A stretch of 64,000 nucleotides of DNA from JAWKWH01 sp963669455 (GTDB lineage: Bacteria > Pseudomonadota > Alphaproteobacteria > Rhizobiales > Rhizobiaceae): the NCBI GenBank assembly GCA_963669455.1, contig OY770026.1, forward strand, positions 1,984,001 through 2,048,000, read 5' to 3'. Shown here in pieces: positions 27,928 through 36,855 of this stretch. Below the pieces are notes generated by a model. That model was not told the DNA's origin. It saw only the letters and a list, made by a program, of their open reading frames with translations, and did no database searches. Numbering within the stretch: position 1 is the first letter of the stretch; every line of letters begins with the position of its first letter. Position numbers and translations under genes: made by a program.

Positions 27928-28728
27928 ATGAATATGACCACAATTGGCGGCGCATTGTTTGCAATCTGCACGATCACCTATTTCGGTATTCAGCTTTATA
28001 TAGGCGGGACATCTGCCAGGATGATGTATGAGATTAGTCAAGTGGGCCAGGGCCCGGACGACCCTTTTGCCGGCAAGGTTGATATTGAAAACAACACACG
28101 GGGAAGCAAAGGGCGGCTGAAAGAAGATTACGTCAAAATGGCTGCCTATAATGATATCAACGCGTCCCGCAGCGTCAACACCAACATATTCGTCCCGATC
28201 AAGAAATTGCTCAATGCCGGTGAAAAGGCGCCTGGGAAAGACTTCGTCGATGTTTTCTTGTCTGCCAGGGCCCCATTTGTCGCCGAGCAAGAATGCAAGG
28301 CGCTTTTGAAAACCTTCGCGAGCCAATGCAAAGTGACCCATTCCGGGGGGAAACTGGCGCATGGATCCCGTGAAATTGGCGCTTTTTTGGTCAGGTTGGA
28401 CTATGTAGCAAAAGCACCGTTTGGCGAATTTGATCCGGCCAAAAAGCAGTATTTCATTGATTTAAATACTATTCTGACCGGCAATGGCCGATCCAAACGT
28501 ACCGAAAAGAGCACTCTTAGCCAGTTCGGGCGTGACCGGGCCAAGATTTATCGGAAAGTTGCCGGTAAATGCGCAAAACTGCGCCGCCGGGAGGGAACAT
28601 GTGCGACCACCAGCATAAGAATCCAGGCGCAGTGGAATGAGAAGCGGCGAAGCATCGTTTATTCCGCCTTCGCAGGCTTTGCACTGCTTTCACCGCGTCT
28701 AAGTGCAATGAAGGCTGCCTCAAAATAA
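27928..28728 (+). CDS. Membrane-anchored protein of unknown function
   Basis: 266 residues. One N-terminal TM helix (about residues 5-26), then a mostly soluble, Lys/Arg-rich domain with four Cys (about 124, 133, 216, 229) that could form disulfides if periplasmic. No family recognised. It starts 16 bases after the lipoprotein stop with AAGGAA before the ATG, so it is cotranscribed with it. The pair interrupts the suf locus between sufT and sufA. Confidence 0.75.
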   Translation: MNMTTIGGALFAICTITYFGIQLYIGGTSARMMYEISQVGQGPDDPFAGKVDIENNTRGSKGRLKEDYVKMAAYNDINASRSVNTNIFVPIKKLLNAGEKAPGKDFVDVFLSARAPFVAEQECKALLKTFASQCKVTHSGGKLAHGSREIGAFLVRLDYVAKAPFGEFDPAKKQYFIDLNTILTGNGRSKRTEKSTLSQFGRDRAKIYRKVAGKCAKLRRREGTCATTSIRIQAQWNEKRRSIVYSAFAGFALLSPRLSAMKAASK

Positions 28729-28852
28729 CTGCCTGCCGCGATTATTCCGCTACCGGTGCTTGAAGCCTGTCCGTTTCTACCCCAAATTGACAATTGTCGA
28801 CACGGACATAGCAGGCGCTGTCCCGCGAAACTCGCGTATGAAGGAAAAAGGC

Positions 28853-29233
28853 ATGGCTCACTTTGCGGTTATCTCTCTGACGGATGCTGGCGCACGGCGC
28901 GTGCGCGAGATTGTTGATGCCCGCCAGGATGCCGCTGGTGTTCGCGTCGGTATCAAGAAGGGCGGGTGTGCCGGTATGGAATATACCGTTGATCTGGTGA
29001 CCGCGCCGAACCCGAAAGACGACCATGTCTCGCATCAGGGTGCCGAGGTCTGGGTGGCCCCCGAAGCGGCTTTGTTTTTGCTTGGCACCGAGATGGACTA
29101 CGAGGTGACGACCTTGCGCTCGGGTTTCGTGTTCAAGAATCCGAACCAGTCTTCTGCGTGCGGTTGCGGTGAATCGGTTGAACTTAAGCCTGCTGACCTA
29201 AAAGCGCTTGCCGAAGCGCGCGGTGCGCTCTAG
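28853..29233 (+). CDS. sufA: A-type Fe-S carrier SufA
   Basis: Receives clusters from SufBCD and passes them to apoproteins. 126 residues. The three carrier cysteines are visible in KKGGCAGMEY and ACGCGESV. ATG 28853 (MAHFAVISL) follows AAGGAAAAAGGC; a longer frame from 28760 adds 31 residues without similarity. The TAG stop is the first base triplet of the following mobile-type element, so insertion occurred exactly at the gene end. Confidence 0.93.
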   Translation: MAHFAVISLTDAGARRVREIVDARQDAAGVRVGIKKGGCAGMEYTVDLVTAPNPKDDHVSHQGAEVWVAPEAALFLLGTEMDYEVTTLRSGFVFKNPNQSSACGCGESVELKPADLKALAEARGAL

Positions 29234-29540
29234 AGCGCGTCTTGTTTAAATGGGATCAGTTTGATGGAGAGGATTTTTTGCGGCAGTTAGGAAAACACCG
29301 GAGTGCGATCAGACGATCGTGCGAGGATTTTGACGACACTGCCCGCGGAAAAGACCTCCAAGCAGGTGAAGTTAGGAATTTGAAACAGAAAAGAAAAACC
29401 AAATCGTTTCAGCTTGATTCTTTGCGCCCTGGATGTCGTCGCGCGACGCTAACGGGTGTGCACCCGCGTCGCGTCACTCTCCTAACCAGGACACAAATAC
29501 CCTGCGCTCAAACGATTCCATTTAAACAAGACATGCTCTA
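29231..29540. mobile_element. 310-bp MITE-like element with 23-base terminal inverted repeats
   Basis: Left end 29231-29253 and right end 29518-29540 are inverted copies matching at 21 of 23 positions (TAGAGC..GTCTTGTTTAAATGG), with weaker similarity for several bases further in. A strong internal hairpin lies at 29443-29472 (GCGACG...CGGGTG/CACCCG...CGTCGC). No transposase is encoded; a 99-codon frame inside looks spurious. Its TAGAGC terminus is shared with three smaller palindromic elements in this window. Confidence 0.75.
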
Positions 29541-29576
29541 AGCCGCGGCAGGACCTGGGCAAATGCTTGCCCTTCC

Positions 29577-31007
29577 TTATACGGATATTTTCATGAAATC
29601 GGGAACATCGTCGCCAAAACCGATGATCGCCGGTTCATCGTTACGCGTCTGTTTGTTGCGGGATTTGTCTGCCGGGCTTCTTTTTTCGCGGCGATCTTCA
29701 TTGTCGGCCTTGATCGCGCTCTTGCGCACCGGCTTTTCCTTGGCCGGTTTGGCTGTTTTCTCGCCGCCGGCGGTTTTCTTGCCGGAGCCCCGCTCACGCC
29801 GTTTTGGCTGACTGCCGGTTTCTTCCCCGGCGAGTGTCGACACATCACCGTCAAGCCATTCGACACTCTGGCCGATCAGTTTTTCAACCGCATCAAGATA
29901 TTTCATGTCTGATCTGGTTATGATGGTGAATGCTTTTCCAGACCGGCCGGCCCGGCCCGTGCGGCCGATGCGGTGGACATAGTCTTCCGCGTGCATCGGC
30001 ACATCGTAATTAAAGACGTGGCTCACATCGGGAATATCAAGGCCACGTGCGGCAACGTCGGAGGCCACCAGCAATTTCAGTTTTCCGTCGCGAAAATTGC
30101 TCAGCATTGTCATTCGCGAACGCTGATCCATATCGCCATGCAGCGCACCGGCGACATAGTCATGTTTGAGCAGCGAGCGAAACAGTTCCGATACTTCGAC
30201 TTTGCGATTGCAGAAAATGATTGCGTTGGTGACTTCGTCGCCTTCCGCATCGATCAGATTGCGAAGAGCAGCGCGTTTTTCCCAGGGTTTGGTGCCGGAT
30301 TTGACCAGCTTTTGTGTGACCGTGTCGGTGACCGACGCCGGTTTTGAAACCTCGACACGCACCGGCGCCTGGAGAAACTGGTCGGCAAGCCTGGTAATTT
30401 CAGGCGGCATGGTGGCGGAAAAGAACAATGTCTGCCGGGTAAACGGAATCAGTTTGCAGATACGCTCGATATCGGGAATGAACCCCATGTCGAGCATTCT
30501 GTCGGCCTCGTCGATCACCAGAATTTCGACGCCTGTCAAAAGCAATTTACCGCGCTCGGAATGATCGAGCAGCCGGCCCGGTGTCGCGATCAGCACGTCG
30601 GCGCCACGTTCCAGCTTCCTGTCCTGCTCCTCAAACGATACGCCGCCGATCAACAGTGCCACATTCAGCTTGTGGTTTTTGCCGTAACGGTCGAAATTTT
30701 CCTGAACCTGTGCCGCCAGTTCGCGGGTTGGCTCCAGGATCAAGGTGCGCGGCATGCGTGCCCGCGCACGGCCTCTTTCAAGCCTGGTCAACATCGGTAG
30801 CACAAAGGAGGCGGTTTTGCCGGTTCCCGTTTGCGCGATGCCCAATATGTCTTTCTGCGCGATCGCGTGGGGAATGGCACCAGCCTGGATTGGCGTTGGA
30901 ACCGTGTAACCGGATTCAGTTACCGCTTTGAGCACCTTCTGCGACAGACCAAGGTCGGCAAATGTGATGTTCTGTTCAGGTGCTTGTGTTTCGGCCGTTT
31001 CGGCCAC
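29577..31007 (-). CDS. DEAD-box RNA helicase, RhlE-type
   Basis: ATP-dependent RNA helicase for ribosome assembly or RNA decay, possibly with RNase E. 476 residues. Q motif (PTPIQAGAIPHA), motif I QTGTGKTA, motif II DEADRM, motif III SAT and motif VI HRIGRTGRAGR are intact. From about residue 385 a basic tail rich in Lys/Arg (KKTAGGEKTAKPAKEK) probably binds RNA. The start is GTG 31007 with GAAGG upstream. Confidence 0.93.
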   Translation of the reverse strand: MAETAETQAPEQNITFADLGLSQKVLKAVTESGYTVPTPIQAGAIPHAIAQKDILGIAQTGTGKTASFVLPMLTRLERGRARARMPRTLILEPTRELAAQVQENFDRYGKNHKLNVALLIGGVSFEEQDRKLERGADVLIATPGRLLDHSERGKLLLTGVEILVIDEADRMLDMGFIPDIERICKLIPFTRQTLFFSATMPPEITRLADQFLQAPVRVEVSKPASVTDTVTQKLVKSGTKPWEKRAALRNLIDAEGDEVTNAIIFCNRKVEVSELFRSLLKHDYVAGALHGDMDQRSRMTMLSNFRDGKLKLLVASDVAARGLDIPDVSHVFNYDVPMHAEDYVHRIGRTGRAGRSGKAFTIITRSDMKYLDAVEKLIGQSVEWLDGDVSTLAGEETGSQPKRRERGSGKKTAGGEKTAKPAKEKPVRKSAIKADNEDRREKRSPADKSRNKQTRNDEPAIIGFGDDVPDFMKISV

Positions 31008-31232
31008 AACGCTGTCTGCGCCTTCGGACGCATCGTCTGCAATTGCTATGGAGCTAATGATCGTTACTCGCCTGTTCTTCGGTTTGACACTTTCAGCCCG
31101 CCGGCCGCTGCCTCCTCGAGTATTGCTTCAGGCGATACGTCGGCAAACCCGATATGTCAACAGCAATGGCGTTTTGTTGATGATTCACGGTAAACGTTCC
31201 GGCCTTTGAAATACGCTGCTGGCAGGACCTAG

Positions 31233-32006
31233 TTAATATCGAAACTGTTCGGCCAGAATTCTTTCATTCCAGGAGTGATCCGCATCGAACAGCAATGTTG
31301 CGGTCGACGAGGTCGATTCTCTTACCGTTACCGATTTGACCGACTTTACCTCCCAGTGATCGGCCACCGCGTTGACGGGCCTTTTACCGGCTTCCAGAAC
31401 GTCAAAGCGAACAGTGGCCCGATTGGGCACCAGCGCGCCCCGCCATCGCCGCGGACGGAAGGCGCTGACAGGGGTCAGCGCAAGCAATTCGGCATCAATC
31501 GGCAGGATTGGCCCGTGCGCGGAAAGGTTATAGGCGGTCGAACCGGCTGGTGTCGCCGCCATGATGCCATCACAGATCAGTTCTTCCAGCCTTACCTTGC
31601 CGTCGATCGATATTCTGATTTTGGCAGCCTGATAGGATTGGCGCAGCATGGATACTTCGTTGATCGCCAGTGCGGTATGGCTTTGTCCATCTTGTGTCTT
31701 GGCTACCATTTTTAGCGGACGCAATGTTTCGGTGGTTGCTTCTTCAATGCGCTCGCGCAGATTGTCATCGCCATATTCGTTCATCAAAAAGCCGACCGAT
31801 CCACGGTTCATGCCGTAGATCAGTTTTCCCGAATCCATGGTGTCATGCAGCGTTTGCAGCATAAATCCGTCACCACCAAGTGCGACGATCACATCTGCGC
31901 TATCGGGGTCCGATTGGCCATAGAGCGCGCCGAGGTGGCTTGCCGCGTCGCGCGCTTCGGGCGCGTCGGAATGGATAAAGGCGATGCTGGATATTTTTCG
32001 AGCCAT
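31233..32006 (-). CDS. nadK: NAD kinase
   Basis: Phosphorylates NAD to NADP. 257 residues from ATG 32006 (MARKISSIAF), the usual alphaproteobacterial length. Family motifs: GGDG in ALGGDGFML, the conserved NE region (INEVSMLRQ) and the GSTAYNLSAHGP loop. A longer frame to 32081 adds 25 residues lacking similarity. Divergent from the tRNA-Thr gene. Confidence 0.95.
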   Translation of the reverse strand: MARKISSIAFIHSDAPEARDAASHLGALYGQSDPDSADVIVALGGDGFMLQTLHDTMDSGKLIYGMNRGSVGFLMNEYGDDNLRERIEEATTETLRPLKMVAKTQDGQSHTALAINEVSMLRQSYQAAKIRISIDGKVRLEELICDGIMAATPAGSTAYNLSAHGPILPIDAELLALTPVSAFRPRRWRGALVPNRATVRFDVLEAGKRPVNAVADHWEVKSVKSVTVRESTSSTATLLFDADHSWNERILAEQFRY

Positions 32007-32228
32007 CGCGTTGAAATCCTTTCCTGAATTACATAAAGCCTGAGCCTGCCGATAGGTCAACATGATGCGGTTGGCGTTCAATGTCCACCGGATCTGGCGT
32101 ATCGCAGAACCGTTACCCGAAAACGGGAATGCAAGCTATGGCTTTACTCGCCGCAAAAATATGCTAACCCGGTTCGGTAGATTGCCAGACGGTCCCGGTG
32201 CGGGACCAGACTTTTGGTGGTCGGGCGT

Positions 32229-32304
<76 letters not shown>

Positions 32305-32433
32305 ATGATTTCAAAGACCTAGCTGATTTCACGTGAAACAAACGCGGAACGTCCGGCGATTTTCCGGCGATGGTTAAGCGCCGGACGGCGTTCACGGGGT
32401 GTTCTATAGTGGTAGGTTTTCTACCGGGCTGGC

Positions 32434-32706
32434 TCACAACAAAATCTCCGTTTCGCCGCCGGCGTCGTACCAGGCGATCATTTTGCGCAAGCCTTCATCG
32501 GCCATTTCGGGGTGGTGCGCCAGATAGTGTTTCAGGATCCGCGTTGCACTTTCGGCTTTGTGGCCTGTGACTGAAATAATCTCGGCGATGGTTGCGCCGG
32601 CCAGTGCCATCCAGGTGACCGCCGTATCGCGCAGGTCTAGATCCTGCAGGGTGGAGACCGTATTTTGCTGGTGGTAAAGTCGGCCTGTACCCGCCATTGG
32701 AAGCAA
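32434..32706 (-). pseudogene. Tyrosine recombinase (integrase) C-terminal remnant
   Basis: About 90 codons. The region LDLRDTAVTWMALAGATIAEIISVTGHKAESATRILKHYL reads as the end of a phage-type integrase catalytic domain (shown here as parts: DLRDTAVTWMALAG, then EIISVTGHKAESATRI, then KHYL). The second Arg, the GH and the Tyr nucleophile are in place; the first Arg box and N-terminal domains are missing. The longer overlapping frame upstream does not restore them. With tRNA-Thr beside it, this marks the left edge of an island. Confidence 0.75.
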
Positions 32707-32789
32707 TGCAGAAATTTTGGTCGGATTTCACCAGACCGGACATTCACCGGCAGAGGATATTCAATCACTTCAAGGCCGGGGTAGCGGAC

Positions 32790-32896
32790 TTAGAGCATTT
32801 TTGATGAAAGCCAAGTTATCAAAAACGCTCTAAGCTATTGTTTTAGCGAATTTTTGCGAGCGCGAAAGTCTGCAACTTTTGCTGAAAATGCTCTAG
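32790..32896. repeat. TAGAGC-bounded intergenic palindromic element (copy 3)
   Basis: Opens TTAGAGC and closes GCTCTAG, 107 bases, nearly the same length as the 8364-8469 copy. The left half is a clear inverted repeat: TTAGAGCATTTTTGAT at 32790 and ATCAAAAACGCTCTAA ending at 32833. The interior sequence differs from the other copies. The rest of 32707-33027 shows no gene. Confidence 0.6.
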
Positions 32897-33027
32897 CAAC
32901 ATTCTGTAATTCCGCCAAGATGTCTGCTCATGGGAATTGAGGCTGTTTTCTATCTCCCAGGTCAATTCTGCCAAAGCGGTCATTGGGTATTTGGGGTGCG
33001 TTCAAACTCGATCAATATTGCACCGGT

Positions 33028-33045
33028 TTGTCGTACAACTGTCAT
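33028..33045 (+). promoter_or_regulatory. PHO box upstream of phnG
   Basis: TTGTCGT-ACAA-CTGTCAT matches the rhizobial PhoB consensus of two CTGTCAT half-sites with a 4-base spacer. It lies 34 bases before the phnG ATG, so PhoB would activate the C-P lyase operon under phosphate starvation. A third, weaker half (CTCCTGC) follows in phase. Confidence 0.7.
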
Positions 33046-33078
33046 GTGACTCCTGCATGCGATGCGCAGGAGTACAAA

Positions 33079-33540
33079 ATGCAGAATGATTCTCAACTAG
33101 GAACCTCACGCCAAAAGTGGATGGCCGTTTTGGCCAAGGCATATTGGTCGGATTTAGAGCCACTTTGGCAATCAATCCCGGTGAATTCAAAATGTGACCT
33201 GCTTAGAAAACCAGAAACCGGATTGGTGATGGTGCGCGGTCGCATGGGTGGTAGCGGGCAGCCTTTCAACACCGGGGAAGCAACTGTTACCCGCTGTTCA
33301 GTCGAAAACAGTTCAGGCCTCAAAGGGCATGCCTATGTAATTGGACGAAACAAAAGGCATGCACTCGCCGCAGCTGAGATCGATGCCGGACTACAAGATG
33401 AAAACACACACGAGACTTTAATGGAGCAGATAATTCAACCTCTGGAAAGATTGGCATCCAAGCGGCATGAAAAGCATAGGAGAAAAGTTGCCGCGACAAA
33501 AGTCGACTTCTTCACCCTTGTCCGTGGAGAAGATGAATGA
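33079..33540 (+). CDS. phnG: C-P lyase core subunit PhnG
   Basis: Part of the PhnGHIJ core that attaches alkylphosphonates to ribose and breaks the C-P bond. 153 residues from ATG 33079, which has AGGAG 7 bases upstream; the frame extends to 32983 but that would cover the PHO box. Typical segments: VMVRGRMGGSGQPFNTGEATVTRC and GHAYVIGRNKRHA. The stop overlaps the phnH start (ATGA). First gene of phnGHIJKLM. Confidence 0.95.
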   Translation: MQNDSQLGTSRQKWMAVLAKAYWSDLEPLWQSIPVNSKCDLLRKPETGLVMVRGRMGGSGQPFNTGEATVTRCSVENSSGLKGHAYVIGRNKRHALAAAEIDAGLQDENTHETLMEQIIQPLERLASKRHEKHRRKVAATKVDFFTLVRGEDE

Positions 33541-34139
33541 CCCTTTCAACTACCCGATTATCCAAAGATGCTGACCCCGCGATTGTCTCTGCTGATAATT
33601 TTGGCTTGCTGATGGAAGCAATGGCAAGACCAGGGACGATCATAGACGTACCTGAAGGTTATGGTGCCGTGGGGAAAATGAACGCCGGTTCTGCAACCAT
33701 TGCAAAAACACTTTGTGATCACGAGACGCCCGTTTGGCTTGACACAGACTTATCATCTGAGAGTGTGCAGGATTTTCTGCGTTTTCAATGTGCATGCCCC
33801 ATAACAAGCGAGAAAAAAAGCGCGCAATTTGCATTCTTTTATCAATGCCCCGATGAGGAATTTTTGAACGACTTTGCCATCGGAAGCCCGGCATATCCGG
33901 ACGCATCAACCACACTCATCATCCAGATCGACAAGTTGCAAGAAGGAAATGCCGTCACTCTTTCAGGGCCTGGCATTAAGTCCAGTCACGGATTGCACGT
34001 AGAAGAGGTTGGAAACAATTTTTGGAAATGGTGGCAGATAAATAATTCCAGATTTCCACTGGGATTGGATGTATTTCTCGCAACCTGCAATCATTTGGCG
34101 GCCTTACCCCGCACAGTCAAAGTGCTGGAAGTGGTCTGA
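33537..34139 (+). CDS. phnH: C-P lyase core subunit PhnH
   Basis: 200 residues. PhnH is a PLP-transferase-fold protein without PLP that forms part of the (PhnGHIJ)2 complex. Recognisable stretches: MEAMARPGTI near residue 30 and GPGIKSSHGL near residue 145. Overlaps phnG and phnI at both ends by 4 and 1 bases, so translation is coupled. It appears intact; A+T-rich codon use is like the other phn genes and unlike the flanking chromosome. Confidence 0.94.
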   Translation: MTLSTTRLSKDADPAIVSADNFGLLMEAMARPGTIIDVPEGYGAVGKMNAGSATIAKTLCDHETPVWLDTDLSSESVQDFLRFQCACPITSEKKSAQFAFFYQCPDEEFLNDFAIGSPAYPDASTTLIIQIDKLQEGNAVTLSGPGIKSSHGLHVEEVGNNFWKWWQINNSRFPLGLDVFLATCNHLAALPRTVKVLEVV

Positions 34140-35227
34140 TGTATGTTGCTGTAAAGGGTGGTGAAAAGGCTATCGACAATGCGCATAAGCTGCTGGCTGA
34201 AAAACGCCGGGGTAACACTCAGGTTCCGGAAGTCACCACACAGCAGATTTCGGAGCAACTGACACTTGCTGTTGACCGTGTCATGACGGAAGGCTCCCTG
34301 TATGACCGTTCCCTGGCAGCTTTGGCAATCAAGCAGGCCAGGGGCGACTTGATTGAGGCGATATTTCTGGTTCGTGCAAGCCGTACGACACTGCCGCGGT
34401 TCGGGTACTCCAAGCCACTTGAAACAGGACAGATGAATATCTCCCGCCGGATATCTGCTACCTACAAAGACCTTCCGGGGGGTCAGGTTCTTGGCCCAAC
34501 TTTTGACTATACACATCGCTTGCTTGATGCCGATCTTGACGATGAACGACAGATAGAGCCTACCGAAGAAGCAGAACCAGCAGATGAAGCAACACCACAT
34601 GTTCTTGATCTTCTTTCTGCCGAAGGATTGATGGAACCCCCTTCGCAAGGGGATGTTAATCAAGAACCAGGCGACCTTACTCGCGATCCCATTTCTTTTC
34701 CCGTTGAACGGGATCAGAGATTACAAAGCCTTACCCGTGGGGATGAAGGTTTCCTGCTTGCGCTTGGATATTCAACACAGCGTGGTTATGCCCGAAATCA
34801 TCCGTTTGCCGGTGAAATACGACTTGGCACCGTCGAGGTCGAATTCGTCCCAGAGGAACTTGGGTTCCCGATCGTCATTGGCGAGATGGAAATTACTGAA
34901 TGCGAAATGGTCAACCAGTTCAAGGGCTCAAAAAAAGCACCGCCTCAATTTACCAGAGGCTACGGTTTTGCCTTCGGTCATTGTGAGCGTAAAGCGATGT
35001 CCATGGCACAGGTAGACCGTTCCCTGCGTGCGGGGGAACTTGGAGAAGATCGCGTCGCTCCTTCCCAAGACGAAGAATTCGTTCTTTCCCATTGCGATAA
35101 TGTTCAGGCAACTGGCTTCGTTGAGCATCTGAAACTTCCCCACTATGTGGATTTTCAGTCCGAGCTCGAGCTGGTTAGGCGCATGCGCCGCGAGCAAGGC
35201 GTCGATATACAGGAGGCGGCAGAATGA
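34139..35227 (+). CDS. phnI: C-P lyase core subunit PhnI
   Basis: Nucleosidase that, with PhnG and PhnH, replaces the adenine of ATP by a phosphonate to give ribose 1-phosphonate 5-triphosphate. 362 residues. N-terminal MYVAVKGGEKAIDNAHKLL is the standard PhnI start; LARTLP-like RTTLPRFGY and SYTHRLLD-like FDYTHRLLD regions follow, then the FLLALGYSTQRGYARNHPF and EFVLSHCDNVQATGF segments. Coupled to phnJ by ATGA. No lesion seen. Confidence 0.96.
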   Translation: MYVAVKGGEKAIDNAHKLLAEKRRGNTQVPEVTTQQISEQLTLAVDRVMTEGSLYDRSLAALAIKQARGDLIEAIFLVRASRTTLPRFGYSKPLETGQMNISRRISATYKDLPGGQVLGPTFDYTHRLLDADLDDERQIEPTEEAEPADEATPHVLDLLSAEGLMEPPSQGDVNQEPGDLTRDPISFPVERDQRLQSLTRGDEGFLLALGYSTQRGYARNHPFAGEIRLGTVEVEFVPEELGFPIVIGEMEITECEMVNQFKGSKKAPPQFTRGYGFAFGHCERKAMSMAQVDRSLRAGELGEDRVAPSQDEEFVLSHCDNVQATGFVEHLKLPHYVDFQSELELVRRMRREQGVDIQEAAE

Positions 35228-36066
35228 CTGAGTACAATTTTGCCTACCTCAATGAACAAACAAAAAAGATGATCCGCAGGGCAATTCTGAAAGCGATTGC
35301 AATTCCAGGGTACCAGGTTCCGTTCGCAAGTCGTGAAATGCCAATGCCCTATGGTTGGGGCACCGGAGGAGTTCAGGTTACGGCTTCGATCCTGAAACAG
35401 GATGATGTTCTAAAAGTTATCGATCAAGGTGCAGATGATACGACCAACGCCGTTTCCATACGCAAGTTCTTTGAAAAGACCGCAAATGTCGAAACGACCG
35501 AGGTGACCGAATGCGCGTCGATTATCCAAACGCGTCACCGTATCCCTGAAACCCCTCTCACAGAAGACCAGGTGCTGGTTTATCAGGTGCCAATTCCAGA
35601 GCCTTTGCGATTTCTGGAGCCAAGAGAAACTGAAACCAGGAAAATGCATGCCTACGAGGATTACGGTCTTATGCATGTGAAACTTTACGAAGACATCTCG
35701 CAACACGGCCATATCGCAACAACCTATGCCTATCCGGTGGAAGTTGAGGGTAGATATGTGATGGACCCATCTCCTACACCGAAGTTCGACAATCCGAAGA
35801 TGAGTGATTGTCCTGCGCTACAGCTTTTCGGAGCAGGTCGAGAGAAGCGGATTTATGCGATTCCACCGTACACAAAAGTAGTTAGTCTGGATTTTGAAGA
35901 CCATCCATTTGAAGTTCAGAAATGGGAAGCGCCCTGCGAGATGTGCGGTGCTACAGAGACTTTCCTTGATGAGGTCATAACAGATGACAAGGGAGGTCGG
36001 ATGTTCGTGTGCTCGGACACTGATTATTGCGCGAAACGTCAGGCAAGCAGTGAGGCGGCAGAATGA
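35224..36066 (+). CDS. phnJ: C-P lyase radical SAM subunit PhnJ
   Basis: The catalytic radical SAM enzyme that cleaves the C-P bond, releasing alkane (methane from methylphosphonate) and leaving ribose 1,2-cyclic phosphate 5-phosphate. 280 residues. The unusual C-terminal cluster motif is complete: Cys238-x2-Cys241-x21-Cys263-x5-Cys269, as in E. coli PhnJ. N-terminal YNFAYLNEQTKKMIRRAILK is standard. Coupled to phnI and phnK by ATGA overlaps. Confidence 0.97.
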   Translation: MTEYNFAYLNEQTKKMIRRAILKAIAIPGYQVPFASREMPMPYGWGTGGVQVTASILKQDDVLKVIDQGADDTTNAVSIRKFFEKTANVETTEVTECASIIQTRHRIPETPLTEDQVLVYQVPIPEPLRFLEPRETETRKMHAYEDYGLMHVKLYEDISQHGHIATTYAYPVEVEGRYVMDPSPTPKFDNPKMSDCPALQLFGAGREKRIYAIPPYTKVVSLDFEDHPFEVQKWEAPCEMCGATETFLDEVITDDKGGRMFVCSDTDYCAKRQASSEAAE

Positions 36067-36845
36067 ACCCCAATGTCATGACACCACTCCTGAAAGTTGA
36101 CAACATTTGCAAGTCATTTGGTGCAACGGTTGCTTGTGATGATATTTCGTTTGAAATCTGGCCCGGTGAGGTATTGGGTATTGTCGGAGAATCAGGCTCG
36201 GGGAAAACCACCCTGCTGCGCTCAATTGCAGGGCTGGTTGAACCGGACGCTGGCGAGATTTCATATACACACGATAGCCAACTTGTCCGTGTCGATGAGA
36301 TGGATGAACCTGCCTTGAGGCGATTGCAGCGAACCGAGTGGGCATTTGTTCATCAACACCCACGTGATGGATTGCGCATGAATGTATCGGCTGGTGCAAA
36401 CATTGGCGAACGGCTTATGGCCAATAGTTGGCGCCACTATGGAAACATTCGCGCGGAAGCCCTGAAGTGGCTGCAAGCGGTCGAAATCGAAGCTTCGCGA
36501 ATTGATGACTTGCCGCGCACATTCTCAGGCGGCATGCAACAAAGATTACAAATTGCACGAAACCTGGTTACGCGGCCCAAACTGGTATTCATGGATGAGC
36601 CGACCGGTGGTCTTGATGTTTCTGTGCAGGCTAGATTGCTGGACCTTATCCGGGGACTTGTCCGTGATCTGGGATTATCGGTCGTTTTTGTAACCCATGA
36701 TCTGGCTGTCGCTCGGCTGTTGTCTACCCGCATGATGGTAATGCGGCGCGGTGAAGTCATTGAGCATGGATTAACAGATCAAATCCTTGAAGACCCGCAG
36801 GCACCTTACAGTCAGCTGCTCGTTTCTTCCGTCTTGCAGGTATGA
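36063..36845 (+). CDS. phnK: C-P lyase ATP-binding protein PhnK
   Basis: ABC-type NTPase that docks on the PhnGHIJ core; not a transporter. 260 residues. Walker A GESGSGKTT, signature FSGGMQQRLQIAR, Walker B LVFMDEPTGGLD and switch His (VFVTHDLAVAR) are intact. The EWAFVHQHPRDGLRM Q-loop form is characteristic of PhnK. Overlaps phnJ; phnL starts 11 bases after the stop. Confidence 0.95.
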   Translation: MNPNVMTPLLKVDNICKSFGATVACDDISFEIWPGEVLGIVGESGSGKTTLLRSIAGLVEPDAGEISYTHDSQLVRVDEMDEPALRRLQRTEWAFVHQHPRDGLRMNVSAGANIGERLMANSWRHYGNIRAEALKWLQAVEIEASRIDDLPRTFSGGMQQRLQIARNLVTRPKLVFMDEPTGGLDVSVQARLLDLIRGLVRDLGLSVVFVTHDLAVARLLSTRMMVMRRGEVIEHGLTDQILEDPQAPYSQLLVSSVLQV

Positions 36846-36855
36846 GGGGGTTTCA

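Noticed and set aside
29242..29541. 99-codon ORF inside the MITE-like element
   Set aside because: It spans the terminal repeats and the hairpin, has no Shine-Dalgarno and shows no protein-like pattern; it follows from the element sequence.
32495..32743. 82-codon ORF overlapping the integrase remnant in another frame
   Set aside because: I tested whether it restores the missing integrase part by a frameshift; it does not show the first catalytic Arg box or other integrase sequence.
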